Positions 20,350 through 29,803 of a DNA stretch of 64,000 bases are shown one piece after another (positions within the stretch are counted from its first letter, which is position 1; each line of letters begins with the position of its first letter). The DNA comes from Leptospira wolffii serovar Khorat str. Khorat-H2 (GTDB lineage: Bacteria > Spirochaetota > Leptospiria > Leptospirales > Leptospiraceae): positions 372,001 to 436,000 of the forward strand of contig NZ_AKWX02000023.1 of assembly GCF_000306115.2 (NCBI RefSeq), read 5' to 3'. The notes below the pieces were generated by a model, which ran no database searches, was not told the DNA's origin, and worked only from the letters and a program-made list of their open reading frames with translations. A program made the position numbers and the translations under genes.

Positions 20350-21999
20350 GTGCCCCAGAGTTATTTAAGCATACTGCTCTTTCTTCCCGTTTTAGGAATC
20401 CCTCTCCTGTTCCTTTCCAAAAAGGAGGCTTGGATTCGTAGCGTAGCTTCCCTTTTGACGTTAGGCGTATTCGGGATGACCGTTCCTTTGTTTTTGGAAT
20501 TCGCCCAGGGGGACAGCGGCTTTCAGTTCTCTCATAGAATCTGGAATTTCTTGGATCTGGGAAACGGCGGGCTGGACTATTATGTAGCCGTGGACGGATT
20601 CTCTCTTCTGCTCGTGGCGATGTCCGCTTTGTTATTTTTCCTTTCCGCCTTATCCGCATTTTCCAACGTAAAGCACAGGGTAAGAGAATTCTTCATCTTA
20701 CTGCTTCTGGTGGAGACGGGGGTTCTGGGTGTATTCCTTTCCGTAAACCTAATACAGTTCTACGTATTCTGGGAATGGATGGTCTTGCCTTTTACCCTAA
20801 TGGTGGGGATTTGGGGAGAATCGGGAAGAATCAAGGCCGCGATGAAATATCTGGTATTCTCCTTTACCGGATCCGTGTTCATGCTCGCGAGTATTTTGGT
20901 TTTATTCAGTTATACCGGAACTTTCGATCTGGAGAAATTAGCGGTCGCTCCTTTGAATTCCATTCCTCCCGAGCTTAGATTTTGGCTCTTCATGGGTTTC
21001 AGTTTCGCGTTTGCGATCAAAGTTCCGCTGTTTCCTTTGCATACATGGATGCCGGACGTTCATGAGGAAGCGCCCACCGTCGGTTCCGTGGACTTGGCGG
21101 GAATTCTTCTCAAGATCGGACTCTTTGCCTATATACGAGTGGTGATTCCCATCTTCCCTCAGGTATTCTTGGAATACAGGAGTTTCTTCGCCGGTCTTGC
21201 CGTAGCGGGTATCGTTTACGGAGCCGTAGTGGCCTTGACTCAGAAGAACAGCAAGAGGCTCATCGCCTTCTCCTCTCTTTCTCATATGGGGTTCTGTATT
21301 TTAGGGATCCTGACGTTGACCGAGGAGGGAGTGTCCGGGGGAATGTTACAGATGGTGAATCACGGATTTACCTCTGGTTTACTTTTCTTTATATTAGGAA
21401 TGCTGCATGAAAGAACCGGAACCAATTCCTTGGGCGAATATTCCGGTCTTGCCAAATCCGCTCCGCTTCTTGCTGCGTTCATAGGTTTGGGTGCATTCGC
21501 AAGTGCGGGTCTTCCGGGAACGAACGGTTTCGTCGGAGAATTTTTGATTCTTCTCGGTGCATTGAAATTCGATCTTTTATTGGGAATTATCGCCGGAACC
21601 GCGATCATTTTTGCCGCGGGGTATATGCTAATATTCGCAAAAGCGATCCTATTCGGAGAACCCAACGCGGTTGCATCCGGTATGGCTCCTCTGAGATTGA
21701 GGGAAAAGTTCATACTTTTTCTCACCGGGGGGATCATCATCGTAACGGGTGTATTTCCGAATCCTCTTCTTTCCTATCTGGAACCCAGCGCGAGAGTGGT
21801 ATTGAACTCCGTATCCAAACAGGCTTTGGAAGAAAGAGCCTTTTCCGAACAGGAAGGATCTTTGAAAACGACGAATAAGAAATTCGTAAATTATAAGACT
21901 TTAGGAAGCGAAGTCCCGAGCTATGAGAATAGGATCCCTTCCTTGAAACCCGGAGGGATTCCGGGAAAAAGAACCGTCGCTGAGGAGGCGGTAGAATGA
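20350..21999 (+). CDS. nuoM: NADH-quinone oxidoreductase subunit M, with C-terminal tail
   Basis: 549 residues, starting at a GTG directly after the nuoL stop. The antiporter-like core has FYVFWEWMVLPFTLMVGIWG (TM5 Glu) and KVPLFPLHTWMPDVHEEAPT (about residues 221-240) with the conserved Lys and His. After the last helix (PNPLLSYL, about residue 478) there is a polar tail of roughly 70 residues rich in Lys, Glu and Ser, which typical NuoM proteins lack. The tail ends by overlapping the nuoN start (ATGA). Confidence 0.96.
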   Translation: MPQSYLSILLFLPVLGIPLLFLSKKEAWIRSVASLLTLGVFGMTVPLFLEFAQGDSGFQFSHRIWNFLDLGNGGLDYYVAVDGFSLLLVAMSALLFFLSALSAFSNVKHRVREFFILLLLVETGVLGVFLSVNLIQFYVFWEWMVLPFTLMVGIWGESGRIKAAMKYLVFSFTGSVFMLASILVLFSYTGTFDLEKLAVAPLNSIPPELRFWLFMGFSFAFAIKVPLFPLHTWMPDVHEEAPTVGSVDLAGILLKIGLFAYIRVVIPIFPQVFLEYRSFFAGLAVAGIVYGAVVALTQKNSKRLIAFSSLSHMGFCILGILTLTEEGVSGGMLQMVNHGFTSGLLFFILGMLHERTGTNSLGEYSGLAKSAPLLAAFIGLGAFASAGLPGTNGFVGEFLILLGALKFDLLLGIIAGTAIIFAAGYMLIFAKAILFGEPNAVASGMAPLRLREKFILFLTGGIIIVTGVFPNPLLSYLEPSARVVLNSVSKQALEERAFSEQEGSLKTTNKKFVNYKTLGSEVPSYENRIPSLKPGGIPGKRTVAEEAVE

Positions 22000-23477
22000 A
22001 TTTGATTCCTAACTCGGCCGATCTATTCGCGATACTTCCCATTCTGGTCTTATCCGGCGGAGGAATTCTGCTATTGGTCCTACAATTCATTTTCCATAGG
22101 AACGAATTCAGGATCGTTAGATTCACTTCCGGATTGGTATTATTAGCCGCGATCGCTTCCCTTTTCTATTCCACCTACATATTTCCGAGAGTCGGATCCT
22201 ATTTCGGACAACACTACGAAATCGATTCCCTTGGATTTTGGTTCGGACTATTGTACCTTGTCTCCGCCTTTGCCACAGTCCTCGCGTCTCCGAGAGCATT
22301 AGAACAACATAAAATGGAATTCCCCGAATTCTATCCATTGCTTCTATTCTCAGTGGTGGGAATGTTCCTTATGACCTCCGGAACGGATACGGTGACCGTA
22401 TTCGTGGGTCTGGAACTTATGAGCATCTGTCTTTACGTTCTGGTGGGAATGGCGAGAAGCGATATCTTCTCCCTGGAAGCCAGTTTGAAATACTTCCTAC
22501 TGGGTTGCTTTTCCACCGGATTCTTTTTGATGGGAATGGCTTTCCTGTTCGGAGGCTCCGGCACGACCCATCTCGGGGAATCCTTGAAGCCTTTGGTTCT
22601 TTCCGGTTTCGACGGAAATTTCACCAAGATCGGTCTTCTGTTATTACTTACAGGAATCGCGTTTAAGATAGCGCTTTTTCCGTATCATTCCTGGACTCCC
22701 GACGCTTATGAGGGCGCGCTCACTCCCGTCACCGGCTTCATGGCGACGGCTTCTAAGTCGGCCTCTATGGGATTATTACTTTCGGTTTTCTTAAAATTGC
22801 CAGAACCGGTCCAGGGGAAGGAGTGGACTCTCATAATGGGAATCCTGGCCTTACTCTCCATGACCTTCGGAAATTTTGTGGCCCTTCGTCAAACCGGTTT
22901 AAAGAGGGTACTCGCGTTTTCTTCCATTGCGCATGCGGGCTACGTAGTCGCGGGGATCTCTTTGGGAATCAAGGAAGAATCCCTATTCTATCTAATTGTT
23001 TATTCTTTTATGAGCTTAGGCGCATTCTCCTTACTTTCCTTTTTGGAAGAAGGGAACAGACAGGTTACTTACGATTCCATAGCTGGACTCGCAAAAACCA
23101 GGCCTTGGACCAGTTTGGCCTTATTTCTATTCTTCCTATCTTTGGCGGGGATCCCTCCGTTAGGCGGCTTTTGGGCCAAGCTATTCCTCTTTCAAAAGAT
23201 TGCGGAGAAGGGAGACGATTTCTCCCGCCTATTATTGATCGGTGGAATCGCAAACTCGGCTCTTGCACTGTATTATTATGTGAAAGTGGGAATCGTTTCC
23301 TATATGTCCTCCGAAGACGGAGAGATCGCCAAGGAAACCGCACCTAAGAGAAGTTACGGAATCATCTTCGTCTCGGGTTTCAGCTTGGCGGCGATTTTGG
23401 TCGGTTGGTTCTTTCTGCAGCCAAAGGACTTTACGGATCCTAAACTTCTTCCTAAGTCCGCGGAACTCAGAAAGTAA
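21996..23477 (+). CDS. nuoN: NADH-quinone oxidoreductase subunit N
   Basis: 493 residues with about 14 helices. The third antiporter-like subunit; the motif FKIALFPYHSWTPDAYEGALTPVTGF (about residues 222-247, Lys and His conserved) and GLELMSICLYVLVG (TM5) identify it. It is the last structural complex I gene here; the SseB-like gene begins only 3 nt after its stop. Confidence 0.96.
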   Translation: MNLIPNSADLFAILPILVLSGGGILLLVLQFIFHRNEFRIVRFTSGLVLLAAIASLFYSTYIFPRVGSYFGQHYEIDSLGFWFGLLYLVSAFATVLASPRALEQHKMEFPEFYPLLLFSVVGMFLMTSGTDTVTVFVGLELMSICLYVLVGMARSDIFSLEASLKYFLLGCFSTGFFLMGMAFLFGGSGTTHLGESLKPLVLSGFDGNFTKIGLLLLLTGIAFKIALFPYHSWTPDAYEGALTPVTGFMATASKSASMGLLLSVFLKLPEPVQGKEWTLIMGILALLSMTFGNFVALRQTGLKRVLAFSSIAHAGYVVAGISLGIKEESLFYLIVYSFMSLGAFSLLSFLEEGNRQVTYDSIAGLAKTRPWTSLALFLFFLSLAGIPPLGGFWAKLFLFQKIAEKGDDFSRLLLIGGIANSALALYYYVKVGIVSYMSSEDGEIAKETAPKRSYGIIFVSGFSLAAILVGWFFLQPKDFTDPKLLPKSAELRK

Positions 23478-23480
23478 GGG

Positions 23481-23990
23481 ATGGAAGCCTGGAAGCGACT
23501 CCTGGATTTTTGGGAGAATCTATTTATCAAGGTTCCGAAATTCGAAGGTAAGAATGCTCCCTTCCAGGAGGCAATGTATCTTTACTCCAAGAAGAAGAGC
23601 CCTAAGAATCTGGAAAGACTCTCTTCGGAGCTGACCAAGGCTTATTTTTTAGTGCCTCATACGCAGGCACCTCCGCCGAAAAAAGCCAAGCCTAAGAAAA
23701 AGGCCCCCGCCAAAAAAAAGAAGAAGGTAGCAAAGAAGGAGGAACCTGCTCCCATCGTGCTACTTCATATCAGCGACGAAAAAGGGAGGGTCTATCTGCC
23801 CGCCTTTTCCCATCCTTCCGAATCCCTGCGTTATTTCGGCAAAGAGACCTCTCTGATTCCCGTCACGGCCAAGGAACTTTGGTGGCTGGGGTTGCAGAAT
23901 TCCGGTGTGTCCGGAGTCGCTATCGATCCGGGGTCCACGTTATGGATTCTTTCCCGGGATCATTTGGAGATCCTACAAAAGGAAAAATAA
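23481..23990 (+). CDS. SseB-family protein with lysine/proline-rich insert
   Basis: 169 residues. The pattern of an N-terminal helical part (FQEAMYLYSKKKSPKNLERLSSELTKAYFLVP), a beta strand with IVLLHISDEKGRVYLPAFSHPSESLRYF and a late GVSGVAIDPGSTLWIL matches the SseB N-terminal domain family; these pieces span about residues 28-58, 92-120 and 141-157. Between the first two lies a Lys/Pro/Ala-rich linker (about 62-88), strongly basic. No signal peptide or membrane segment is seen. The 3-nt gap after nuoN implies co-transcription with complex I. The function of SseB domains outside the Salmonella secretion context is unclear. Confidence 0.75.
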   Translation: MEAWKRLLDFWENLFIKVPKFEGKNAPFQEAMYLYSKKKSPKNLERLSSELTKAYFLVPHTQAPPPKKAKPKKKAPAKKKKKVAKKEEPAPIVLLHISDEKGRVYLPAFSHPSESLRYFGKETSLIPVTAKELWWLGLQNSGVSGVAIDPGSTLWILSRDHLEILQKEK

Positions 23991-24040
23991 TCGTTTCTCC
24001 CGTTTCGTTTTGGGTCAAACTAATCGCCTCTCCCGGTAAT

Positions 24041-24071
24041 GGGATATCCAACAAATTCCTGCTGGATTCCC
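24041..24071. other. Imperfect hairpin downstream of the SseB-like gene
   Basis: GGGATATCCA (24041-24050) and TGGATTCCC (24063-24071) pair with one bulged base. It lies 50 nt after the last gene of the nuo transcript and may help end it, but no T-run follows. Confidence 0.3.
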
Positions 24072-24113
24072 GCAGAGGCGGTTGCAATCTGGCCCTAGAG
24101 AGTTCTCCCCTTT

Positions 24114-24737
24114 ATGTATTCTTATTTTCGAATATTCCCCTTTCTCTTCGCCGTTTTTTTCGCGAACGGATGTATTTTGCTGACCAACGGGGATTTTTCG
24201 GGAATACGGGATCGTTTCTCGGAGAGCGAATTTTTTCCTTATAAAAGACTTTCTCTCAGGATACTCTATATACCCGAAAAGAACGATATTATTTTCAATC
24301 TGAGCGAGGAAGAACAACAGGAAAGGGAACAGGAATGGAAAAAGATCCTTTCCTCCGCTTATCGAAACTCGGGGTTATTCGAAGAAGTCGTCTTGGACGA
24401 ACCGGGCGATATAGAAATGCGAATCAAGATCGTAGAGGTAGAGGCTGAGGATAGGAATTTCTCCTATCTGATCTCCAAAGGATACGGGTTTGCTCCTTAC
24501 AGAGAAGAAGGAAGCTTTCTGATGAGTTCCGATTTTTATAATTCGGAAGGAGTGCATCTTGGCTCGGTGGATTTGAGCGAGAAATACGAATATTATTATC
24601 AGGTTCTTTTCGTATTTCTCATGCCGTTCTATTATCCTTCCGGAGAATACGAGAAACTGGTGGAGAATATGGGCCTGAAGACTCTGCAACAAGCTCTTTC
24701 CAAAGGCTACTTAAAGATCGGCTCATCTAAAAAATGA
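24114..24737 (+). CDS. Putative lipoprotein of unknown function
   Basis: 207 residues. The N-terminus (hydrophobic FPFLFAVFFANGC, Cys near residue 20) looks like a lipoprotein signal with a spirochaete-style lipobox. The mature part starts with a polar stretch, has an acidic helix (SEEEQQEREQEWKKIL, about residues 64-79) and a later aromatic hydrophobic segment (YYYQVLFVFLMPFYYP, about 162-177) that might insert in a membrane. I do not recognise the family. It may be transcribed alone, 124 nt after the SseB-like gene. Confidence 0.75.
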   Translation: MYSYFRIFPFLFAVFFANGCILLTNGDFSGIRDRFSESEFFPYKRLSLRILYIPEKNDIIFNLSEEEQQEREQEWKKILSSAYRNSGLFEEVVLDEPGDIEMRIKIVEVEAEDRNFSYLISKGYGFAPYREEGSFLMSSDFYNSEGVHLGSVDLSEKYEYYYQVLFVFLMPFYYPSGEYEKLVENMGLKTLQQALSKGYLKIGSSKK

Positions 24738-24748
24738 ACGCCCTTACC

Positions 24749-25168
24749 TTAAGAAATCAATTCCAGAAAAAAGTAAGCCCAGATCCCCGCGAGAACGAAG
24801 TTGCTGAAAGCGAAGGCAGCTAACCTATGATAGACGTTATTGTAGGTGAGATGTATCGTGCTATGTGCGAATCTTAGGGCGACGTAAACCCAAGCCCAGA
24901 CCAATTCCGGAGGTTCTCCCTTGCCGGTTATGAAATGGAGTATGCAGATCAGGTAGAAAAGCATCGGGATTTCCAGTAGATTCATGTAATTGCGATTTGC
25001 TATGGAAACCCAAGGAGGCACTCTTTTGGATTCTCCGAACTTGAAATCATCGGCGGTTACTTTACCGTTGAAACCCGCGTAAAATCTGCGGATCGGTATT
25101 TGGAGAACCACTAAGAAGGTCAATAAAGCCATCGCTCCGATCGGAAATAGCCATAGTTCCTTTTGCAT
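24749..25168 (-). CDS. MAPEG family membrane protein
   Basis: 139 residues with four hydrophobic helices, the layout of MAPEG proteins (eicosanoid/glutathione metabolism family). The family-type segment RVPPWVSIANRNYMNLLEIPMLFYLI (about residues 49-74) and ALRFAHSTIHLTYNNVYHRL (about 98-117) are typical. Bacterial members are mostly uncharacterised; glutathione-linked activity cannot be assumed. ATG 25168 has AAAGGAT just upstream. It converges with the lipoprotein gene at 24737, leaving only 11 nt between them. Confidence 0.88.
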   Translation of the reverse strand: MQKELWLFPIGAMALLTFLVVLQIPIRRFYAGFNGKVTADDFKFGESKRVPPWVSIANRNYMNLLEIPMLFYLICILHFITGKGEPPELVWAWVYVALRFAHSTIHLTYNNVYHRLAAFAFSNFVLAGIWAYFFLELIS

Positions 25169-25172
25169 ATCC

Positions 25173-25201
25173 TTTCCTACGTGTCTTGATACGGTAGGAA
25201 A
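25173..25201. promoter_or_regulatory. Inverted repeat immediately upstream of the MAPEG gene
   Basis: TTTCCTAC (25173-25180) and GTAGGAAA (25194-25201) form 8-bp arms around a 13-nt centre that itself has partial symmetry. One arm covers the MAPEG ribosome-site region, so it could be a leader hairpin or a repressor site. Confidence 0.4.
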
Positions 25202-25358
25202 AGGAATATTCTTTTGCCAGGATCTTGGCTACTAAGAAAAGCATATTCCGCGCAAAGAAGTCGGATCGGGAAACGGACTCAATTTTATATTGACCGGACC
25301 GAGTTTCCCGTTATTGTTACTGGCTTCTTTTTCGTCCAAAGAGAAAAGACTCGCGGAT

Positions 25359-28300
25359 ATGCACGATTATTTGGAGAAAGCACTCTACGACTTCTTAAAA
25401 ACCGATCCGGAAGTCTTTCGTTTTTTGGAGACTTACGGTTTGGACGGGTTCTGGATTCGAGATATCCGAAAGCCTGAGAATCTTTGGCTCAGTCCTAAAT
25501 TCCTTTCCGTTTTGGGATACAAGGAATTTCCCCGTACCGAGCCAGTTTGGGATAAGATCGTATTTCCCGAAGACGCGAATAAATTCGACTCCTTATCCAA
25601 GAGAAAGGAGAAGGAAAAGTCCTTTATTGTTCGTTACCAAACCGGCTCCGGTGTTGGAGTTCCTACGGAGAGCTTTTGTAGAAAATACGAACATGGCGGA
25701 ATCGAGATCTTGGTCTGCTGCGTTAGAATTTCCGAACATTCCGTTCTTCCCACGGTTTCCGTGGCAAGAGGCATAGATTTTCTTTCCATTTTGGATACGA
25801 TACCGTCCATCGTGGGCTACTACGATTCCAATTTAATCAGCCAAATGGCCAGCAAGGCGTATATGGATTGGTTCGGCGTTAAGCCGGACGGAGTGATCGG
25901 AAAACATATGCGCGAGATCGTAGGGGAAGAGATATATAATAAGAATATTATATATGTAGCCAAGGCTTTGAAAGGGGAAATTCAGAGATTCGAAAGATCG
26001 ATCCCTTCTCCGGACGGTAAGTCGGTTAGGCACTCTCTGATGAATTATATTCCGGATATCCGGGAAGGCCGGACAGTCGGATTTACGGTAATCGTGAGCG
26101 ATATTACCGAGATCAAGAATACGGAACTGGAGCTTCGCAGGACCAAGGAATTTTTGGAGCAGACAAGCCAGGTCGCCAAGGTCGGCGGTTGGGAGGTGGA
26201 TTTCGATCGAAATACTATTTATTGGTCCCAGACCGTCAGAGAAATCCATGAGGTGTCGTCGGATTACGAACCGGACTTGGAGAAAGGGATTCTTTTTTAT
26301 ACCGAAGGAGATTGCAGGCAGTCCATCTCGGAAGCCGTAAATAAAGGAAGAGAGTTAGGAGTTCCTTGGGATTTGGAACTCCAAATCATCACGGCTAACG
26401 GTAGGAAGAAATGGGTCCGATCGATCGGGCATGTGGAATCGATAGACGGTAGATGTTCCAGGCTTTTCGGAACCCTTCAGGATATAGACGAGTACAAACG
26501 AATAGAAGTGGCAAACCTTCGATTGGCAAGAATCGTCGAATCGTCCCACGATTCCATCATAGGGAAGGATCTGGAGAATATAATAACGTCATGGAATTCC
26601 GGGGCCGAGAAAATCTTCGGCTATAAGGCGGAAGAAATCATCGGTAAATCCATTCATACTCTGATTCCGGAAGATAAACGTAAGGAAGAGGAAAGGCTGA
26701 ACGAGGAAGTGAAAGCCGGCGGAGAGATCGTTCAATTCGAAACCGTAAGAAAGGGTAAGAACGGTCATTGGTTGGTGATGTCCATCTCGGTTTCTCCCAT
26801 GTACGATTCACGTGGAAAGGTAGTCGGCATTTCCGAAATAGGTAGGGATATCGGCGAGAAAAAGAGAATAAGAGAAACCTTCCAAGGGGCTTTCGAATAT
26901 TCGGCGATCGGAATGGCAATAGTGGATCCGGACGGAAAATGGATCCGGGTGAATAAGAATCTCACGAAACTATTAGGATACACTCAGGAAGAATTGGCCT
27001 CGAAGTCTTTCGAGGATATCACCCATCCGGAGGACTTAGACAAGGACCTGGCTTTATTTAAGGAATTGGTGGCCGGGGAAAGAGAATGGTATCATTTAGA
27101 AAAACGTTATATTCGAAAAGACGGAAGCCCGGTATGGATACATCTATCGGTCTCCGTTGTCCGGGACGCGGAAGGGAAGCCCCTGCAGTTCGTCTCGCAG
27201 GTGATGGATATAGACGAACGAAAAAGAGCCGAGTTGGAGCTGTTTCGGGAAAAATCCAGACTTCTCGCATTCGTGGAGCATGCCCCGGCAGCGGTGGCAA
27301 TGTTCGATACGGGAGTAAAATACGTTGCGGTGAGCCAGCGCTGGCTTATGGAATATCATCTGGAAGGCCGGGACATACTCGGACTCTCCCATTACGAGGT
27401 GTTCCCTAATATCTCGGCGGAATGGAAGGAAATCCATCAGAGATGTTTAAAGGGGGAGATTTTAAAGAACGACGAGGATATATGGAGACCTCCGGGATGG
27501 GAACACGACCAATACCTACGTTGGGAAGTCAGGCCCTGGTATAATTTGGACGGGTCGATAGGCGGGATCATGATGTTCACCCAGGATATCACGGAAAGCT
27601 GTCTGCAAAGAGAGGAATTGAAGAAGGCGAAATCGCTTGCGGAACAGGCCAATAAGGCTAAGTCCGATTTCTTGGCCAATATGAGTCATGAAATACGTAC
27701 TCCTTTGAACGGGATCATAGGATTTTCGGACCTTCTTCTGCGAACTTCCTTGGATCAGACCCAGCATCAATATGCGCTTACAGTCTTTCAGTCCGCAGAA
27801 TCCTTGCTGGATATAATAAACGATATATTAGATTTTTCAAAAATAGAAGCCGGTAAGTTGGAGTTGTCCTACGAAAAGACGAATCTTCTGGAGTTGTGCA
27901 GTCAGACCGTAAATGTGATCCGATACCAGGCCCAAAAGAAAGGGTTGGAAGTCCTCATCAACATTCCGAGCGACGTGCCTCGCTTCGTGAAAGCCGACGG
28001 AGTAAGGTTAAGGCAGATCATACTGAATTTATTCAGCAATGCGGTGAAGTTCACCGAGAGGGGAGAAATAGAATTTAAGATCGAAGTGGTGGAAAAAATT
28101 TCGAACACCGAATCCGTCTTTAGATTCTCCGTATCGGATACAGGAATAGGTATCGCGCCGAATAACCAAAAGAAAATCTTCGAAGCATTTACTCAGGAGG
28201 ACGTTTCCACGACCCGAAGATTCGGAGGGACCGGATTAGGACTCACAATTTCGAACAAGCTTCTGGCGATTATGGGAAGCCAATTGCAACTCGTGAGCGA

Positions 28301-29198
28301 GTTGGGCGAGGGTAGTACCTTTTATTTCGACCTAAAGCTTCCCGTTTTGGCATCCGTAGGAGACGATTGGATACGGCTTCGCTCCATCAAGAAGGTTCTT
28401 GTGATCGATGATAACGATCATAATCTGGAACTTCTGAAGCAAATGCTATCTCTCCAAAAAATTCCCTTCGAGTCGGGAAGAAGCGGGGCGGAGGCTTTGG
28501 AAAAATTGGCTCTTGGTGAGAGATACGATATGATTCTATTGGATCACCGGATGCCTATTTTAAGCGGGTTAGAGACTGCGAGAAAGATCCGGGAAGAATT
28601 GAAAATCGGGATCGATCAACAACCGATCGTGCTTTTAAGCAGCGATCCGGATGAGGAGAATGTTCGTAAGGAATCCAAGAAATACGGAATCCAGGAAGTC
28701 CTGGCAAAACCGATATTCGTTCAGCAATTATTCGATGTGATGTCCAAGAATCAAATTATCCGGGAGCCTTTCCAATTTCCGGACGCTCCCGCCCCTGCGA
28801 CTTCGATAGGTGCTCCTCGGATTTGGAAACCTGTCACGATATTGATCGCCGAGGACAACGATGTGAATATGATGCTCGCGAAAACGATCGTGTCTAGAAT
28901 TCTACCCGCCGCTCGTATTTTGGAGGCTAAGACCGGAGAGGAAGCCGTGGATCGATTCGCTTTGGATTCCCCCGATCTAATCTTTATGGACATTCAAATA
29001 CCCGAAATGAACGGTTACGAGGCGACAAGGTCCATTCGAAATTTAGAATCCGATAAGCATGTTCCGATCATAGCCGTTACTGCGGGAATCGTGACGGGTG
29101 AAAGGGAAAAATGCCTGGAAGCGGGAATGGACGACTATATCAGTAAGCCTGCGGTAAAAGCGGACTTTGCCAAAATTATTCTAAGATGGCTAGGCTGA
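25359..29198 (+). CDS. Hybrid sensor histidine kinase with six PAS domains and two receiver domains
   Basis: About 1279 residues from the ATG at 25359; an in-frame TTG at 25290 would add 23. Six PAS-like modules follow each other, starting near residues 10, 142, 263, 391, 507 and 634. Then comes HisKA with the phospho-acceptor His777 in FLANMSHEIRTPLNG, the HATPase with N-box around 894 and GTGLGL near 957, a first receiver (Asp1017-Asp1018, phospho-Asp1062 in LLDHRMP) and a second receiver (phospho-Asp1211 in FMDIQIPEMNG). No membrane helices are obvious, so it is probably cytoplasmic, and there is no HPt domain. No adjacent response-regulator gene is seen, so the target is unknown. Confidence 0.93.
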   Translation: MHDYLEKALYDFLKTDPEVFRFLETYGLDGFWIRDIRKPENLWLSPKFLSVLGYKEFPRTEPVWDKIVFPEDANKFDSLSKRKEKEKSFIVRYQTGSGVGVPTESFCRKYEHGGIEILVCCVRISEHSVLPTVSVARGIDFLSILDTIPSIVGYYDSNLISQMASKAYMDWFGVKPDGVIGKHMREIVGEEIYNKNIIYVAKALKGEIQRFERSIPSPDGKSVRHSLMNYIPDIREGRTVGFTVIVSDITEIKNTELELRRTKEFLEQTSQVAKVGGWEVDFDRNTIYWSQTVREIHEVSSDYEPDLEKGILFYTEGDCRQSISEAVNKGRELGVPWDLELQIITANGRKKWVRSIGHVESIDGRCSRLFGTLQDIDEYKRIEVANLRLARIVESSHDSIIGKDLENIITSWNSGAEKIFGYKAEEIIGKSIHTLIPEDKRKEEERLNEEVKAGGEIVQFETVRKGKNGHWLVMSISVSPMYDSRGKVVGISEIGRDIGEKKRIRETFQGAFEYSAIGMAIVDPDGKWIRVNKNLTKLLGYTQEELASKSFEDITHPEDLDKDLALFKELVAGEREWYHLEKRYIRKDGSPVWIHLSVSVVRDAEGKPLQFVSQVMDIDERKRAELELFREKSRLLAFVEHAPAAVAMFDTGVKYVAVSQRWLMEYHLEGRDILGLSHYEVFPNISAEWKEIHQRCLKGEILKNDEDIWRPPGWEHDQYLRWEVRPWYNLDGSIGGIMMFTQDITESCLQREELKKAKSLAEQANKAKSDFLANMSHEIRTPLNGIIGFSDLLLRTSLDQTQHQYALTVFQSAESLLDIINDILDFSKIEAGKLELSYEKTNLLELCSQTVNVIRYQAQKKGLEVLINIPSDVPRFVKADGVRLRQIILNLFSNAVKFTERGEIEFKIEVVEKISNTESVFRFSVSDTGIGIAPNNQKKIFEAFTQEDVSTTRRFGGTGLGLTISNKLLAIMGSQLQLVSELGEGSTFYFDLKLPVLASVGDDWIRLRSIKKVLVIDDNDHNLELLKQMLSLQKIPFESGRSGAEALEKLALGERYDMILLDHRMPILSGLETARKIREELKIGIDQQPIVLLSSDPDEENVRKESKKYGIQEVLAKPIFVQQLFDVMSKNQIIREPFQFPDAPAPATSIGAPRIWKPVTILIAEDNDVNMMLAKTIVSRILPAARILEAKTGEEAVDRFALDSPDLIFMDIQIPEMNGYEATRSIRNLESDKHVPIIAVTAGIVTGEREKCLEAGMDDYISKPAVKADFAKIILRWLG

Positions 29199-29344
29199 GT
29201 CGATCGCATTCTCTTCGGATATCTCCCAATCGGGATAGAGTCGATTTCTTTTAGAACGCATCCTTCCTTTTGATATCGGGCTTTTTTAGATCGCGCAGTA
29301 CTTCTTCTTGCAATTTTTCGCATATGGTTCCTGATTGCCACGTT

Positions 29345-29803
29345 ATGCCAAAGGGACTTAAGATATTTCTCATCGTTTTCGTTAGCTTGGTTGTACTCGG
29401 AGGAGGCTGCCTCTATGTGGGAGGGATCTGGCTTGAGGGAGTATTCTCGAACCTGAAAGAGACCGGCGAAAAAACCCAGACCGAAGCGAAGGAATGGAGT
29501 AAGAAGCATACACAGGCGGAGGCATTGAACGAAGCCGTGAAGCGTGGCGAGGAATGTTCCGGGGACTTGGATCTTTCCTGTCTTATCCAGCAAAGACTCT
29601 TTCTAGGGTTCAGCTTGGAGGCGGCGAAAAAAACTCCGGGATTTTGTAAAAGCGTTCCTCCTACCGAAGAAATTATGAAATCGGCTACTTGGAGAGTGGA
29701 ACAATGCCGCAAGTTGAAAGCGGACGGTTCTCAAAAATGTCCGAATGTGATCGCCGCTGTGCAGGATTATTGCGATAAAACCCGGGAAGCGAAGAATAAA
29801 TAA
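29345..29803 (+). CDS. Membrane-anchored cysteine-rich small protein
   Basis: 152 residues from the ATG at 29345; longer in-frame starts at 29270 and 29324 add a non-hydrophobic Ser/Cys-rich tail and are unlikely. Residues 6-28 form one hydrophobic segment containing GGGCLYVGG, either an anchor or a weak lipobox. The rest is a charged helix (about 35-65) followed by a domain with six cysteines (in EECSGDLDLSC, GFCK, EQCRKL, KCPN and DYC), suggesting disulfides outside the cytoplasm. The stop shares a base with the next gene's ATG, so the two are coupled. Family unknown. Confidence 0.7.
   Translation: MPKGLKIFLIVFVSLVVLGGGCLYVGGIWLEGVFSNLKETGEKTQTEAKEWSKKHTQAEALNEAVKRGEECSGDLDLSCLIQQRLFLGFSLEAAKKTPGFCKSVPPTEEIMKSATWRVEQCRKLKADGSQKCPNVIAAVQDYCDKTREAKNK

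Noticed and set aside
20150..20659. 169-codon minus-strand ORF within nuoL/nuoM
   Set aside because: Arg/Pro-rich shadow of two clear nuo genes.
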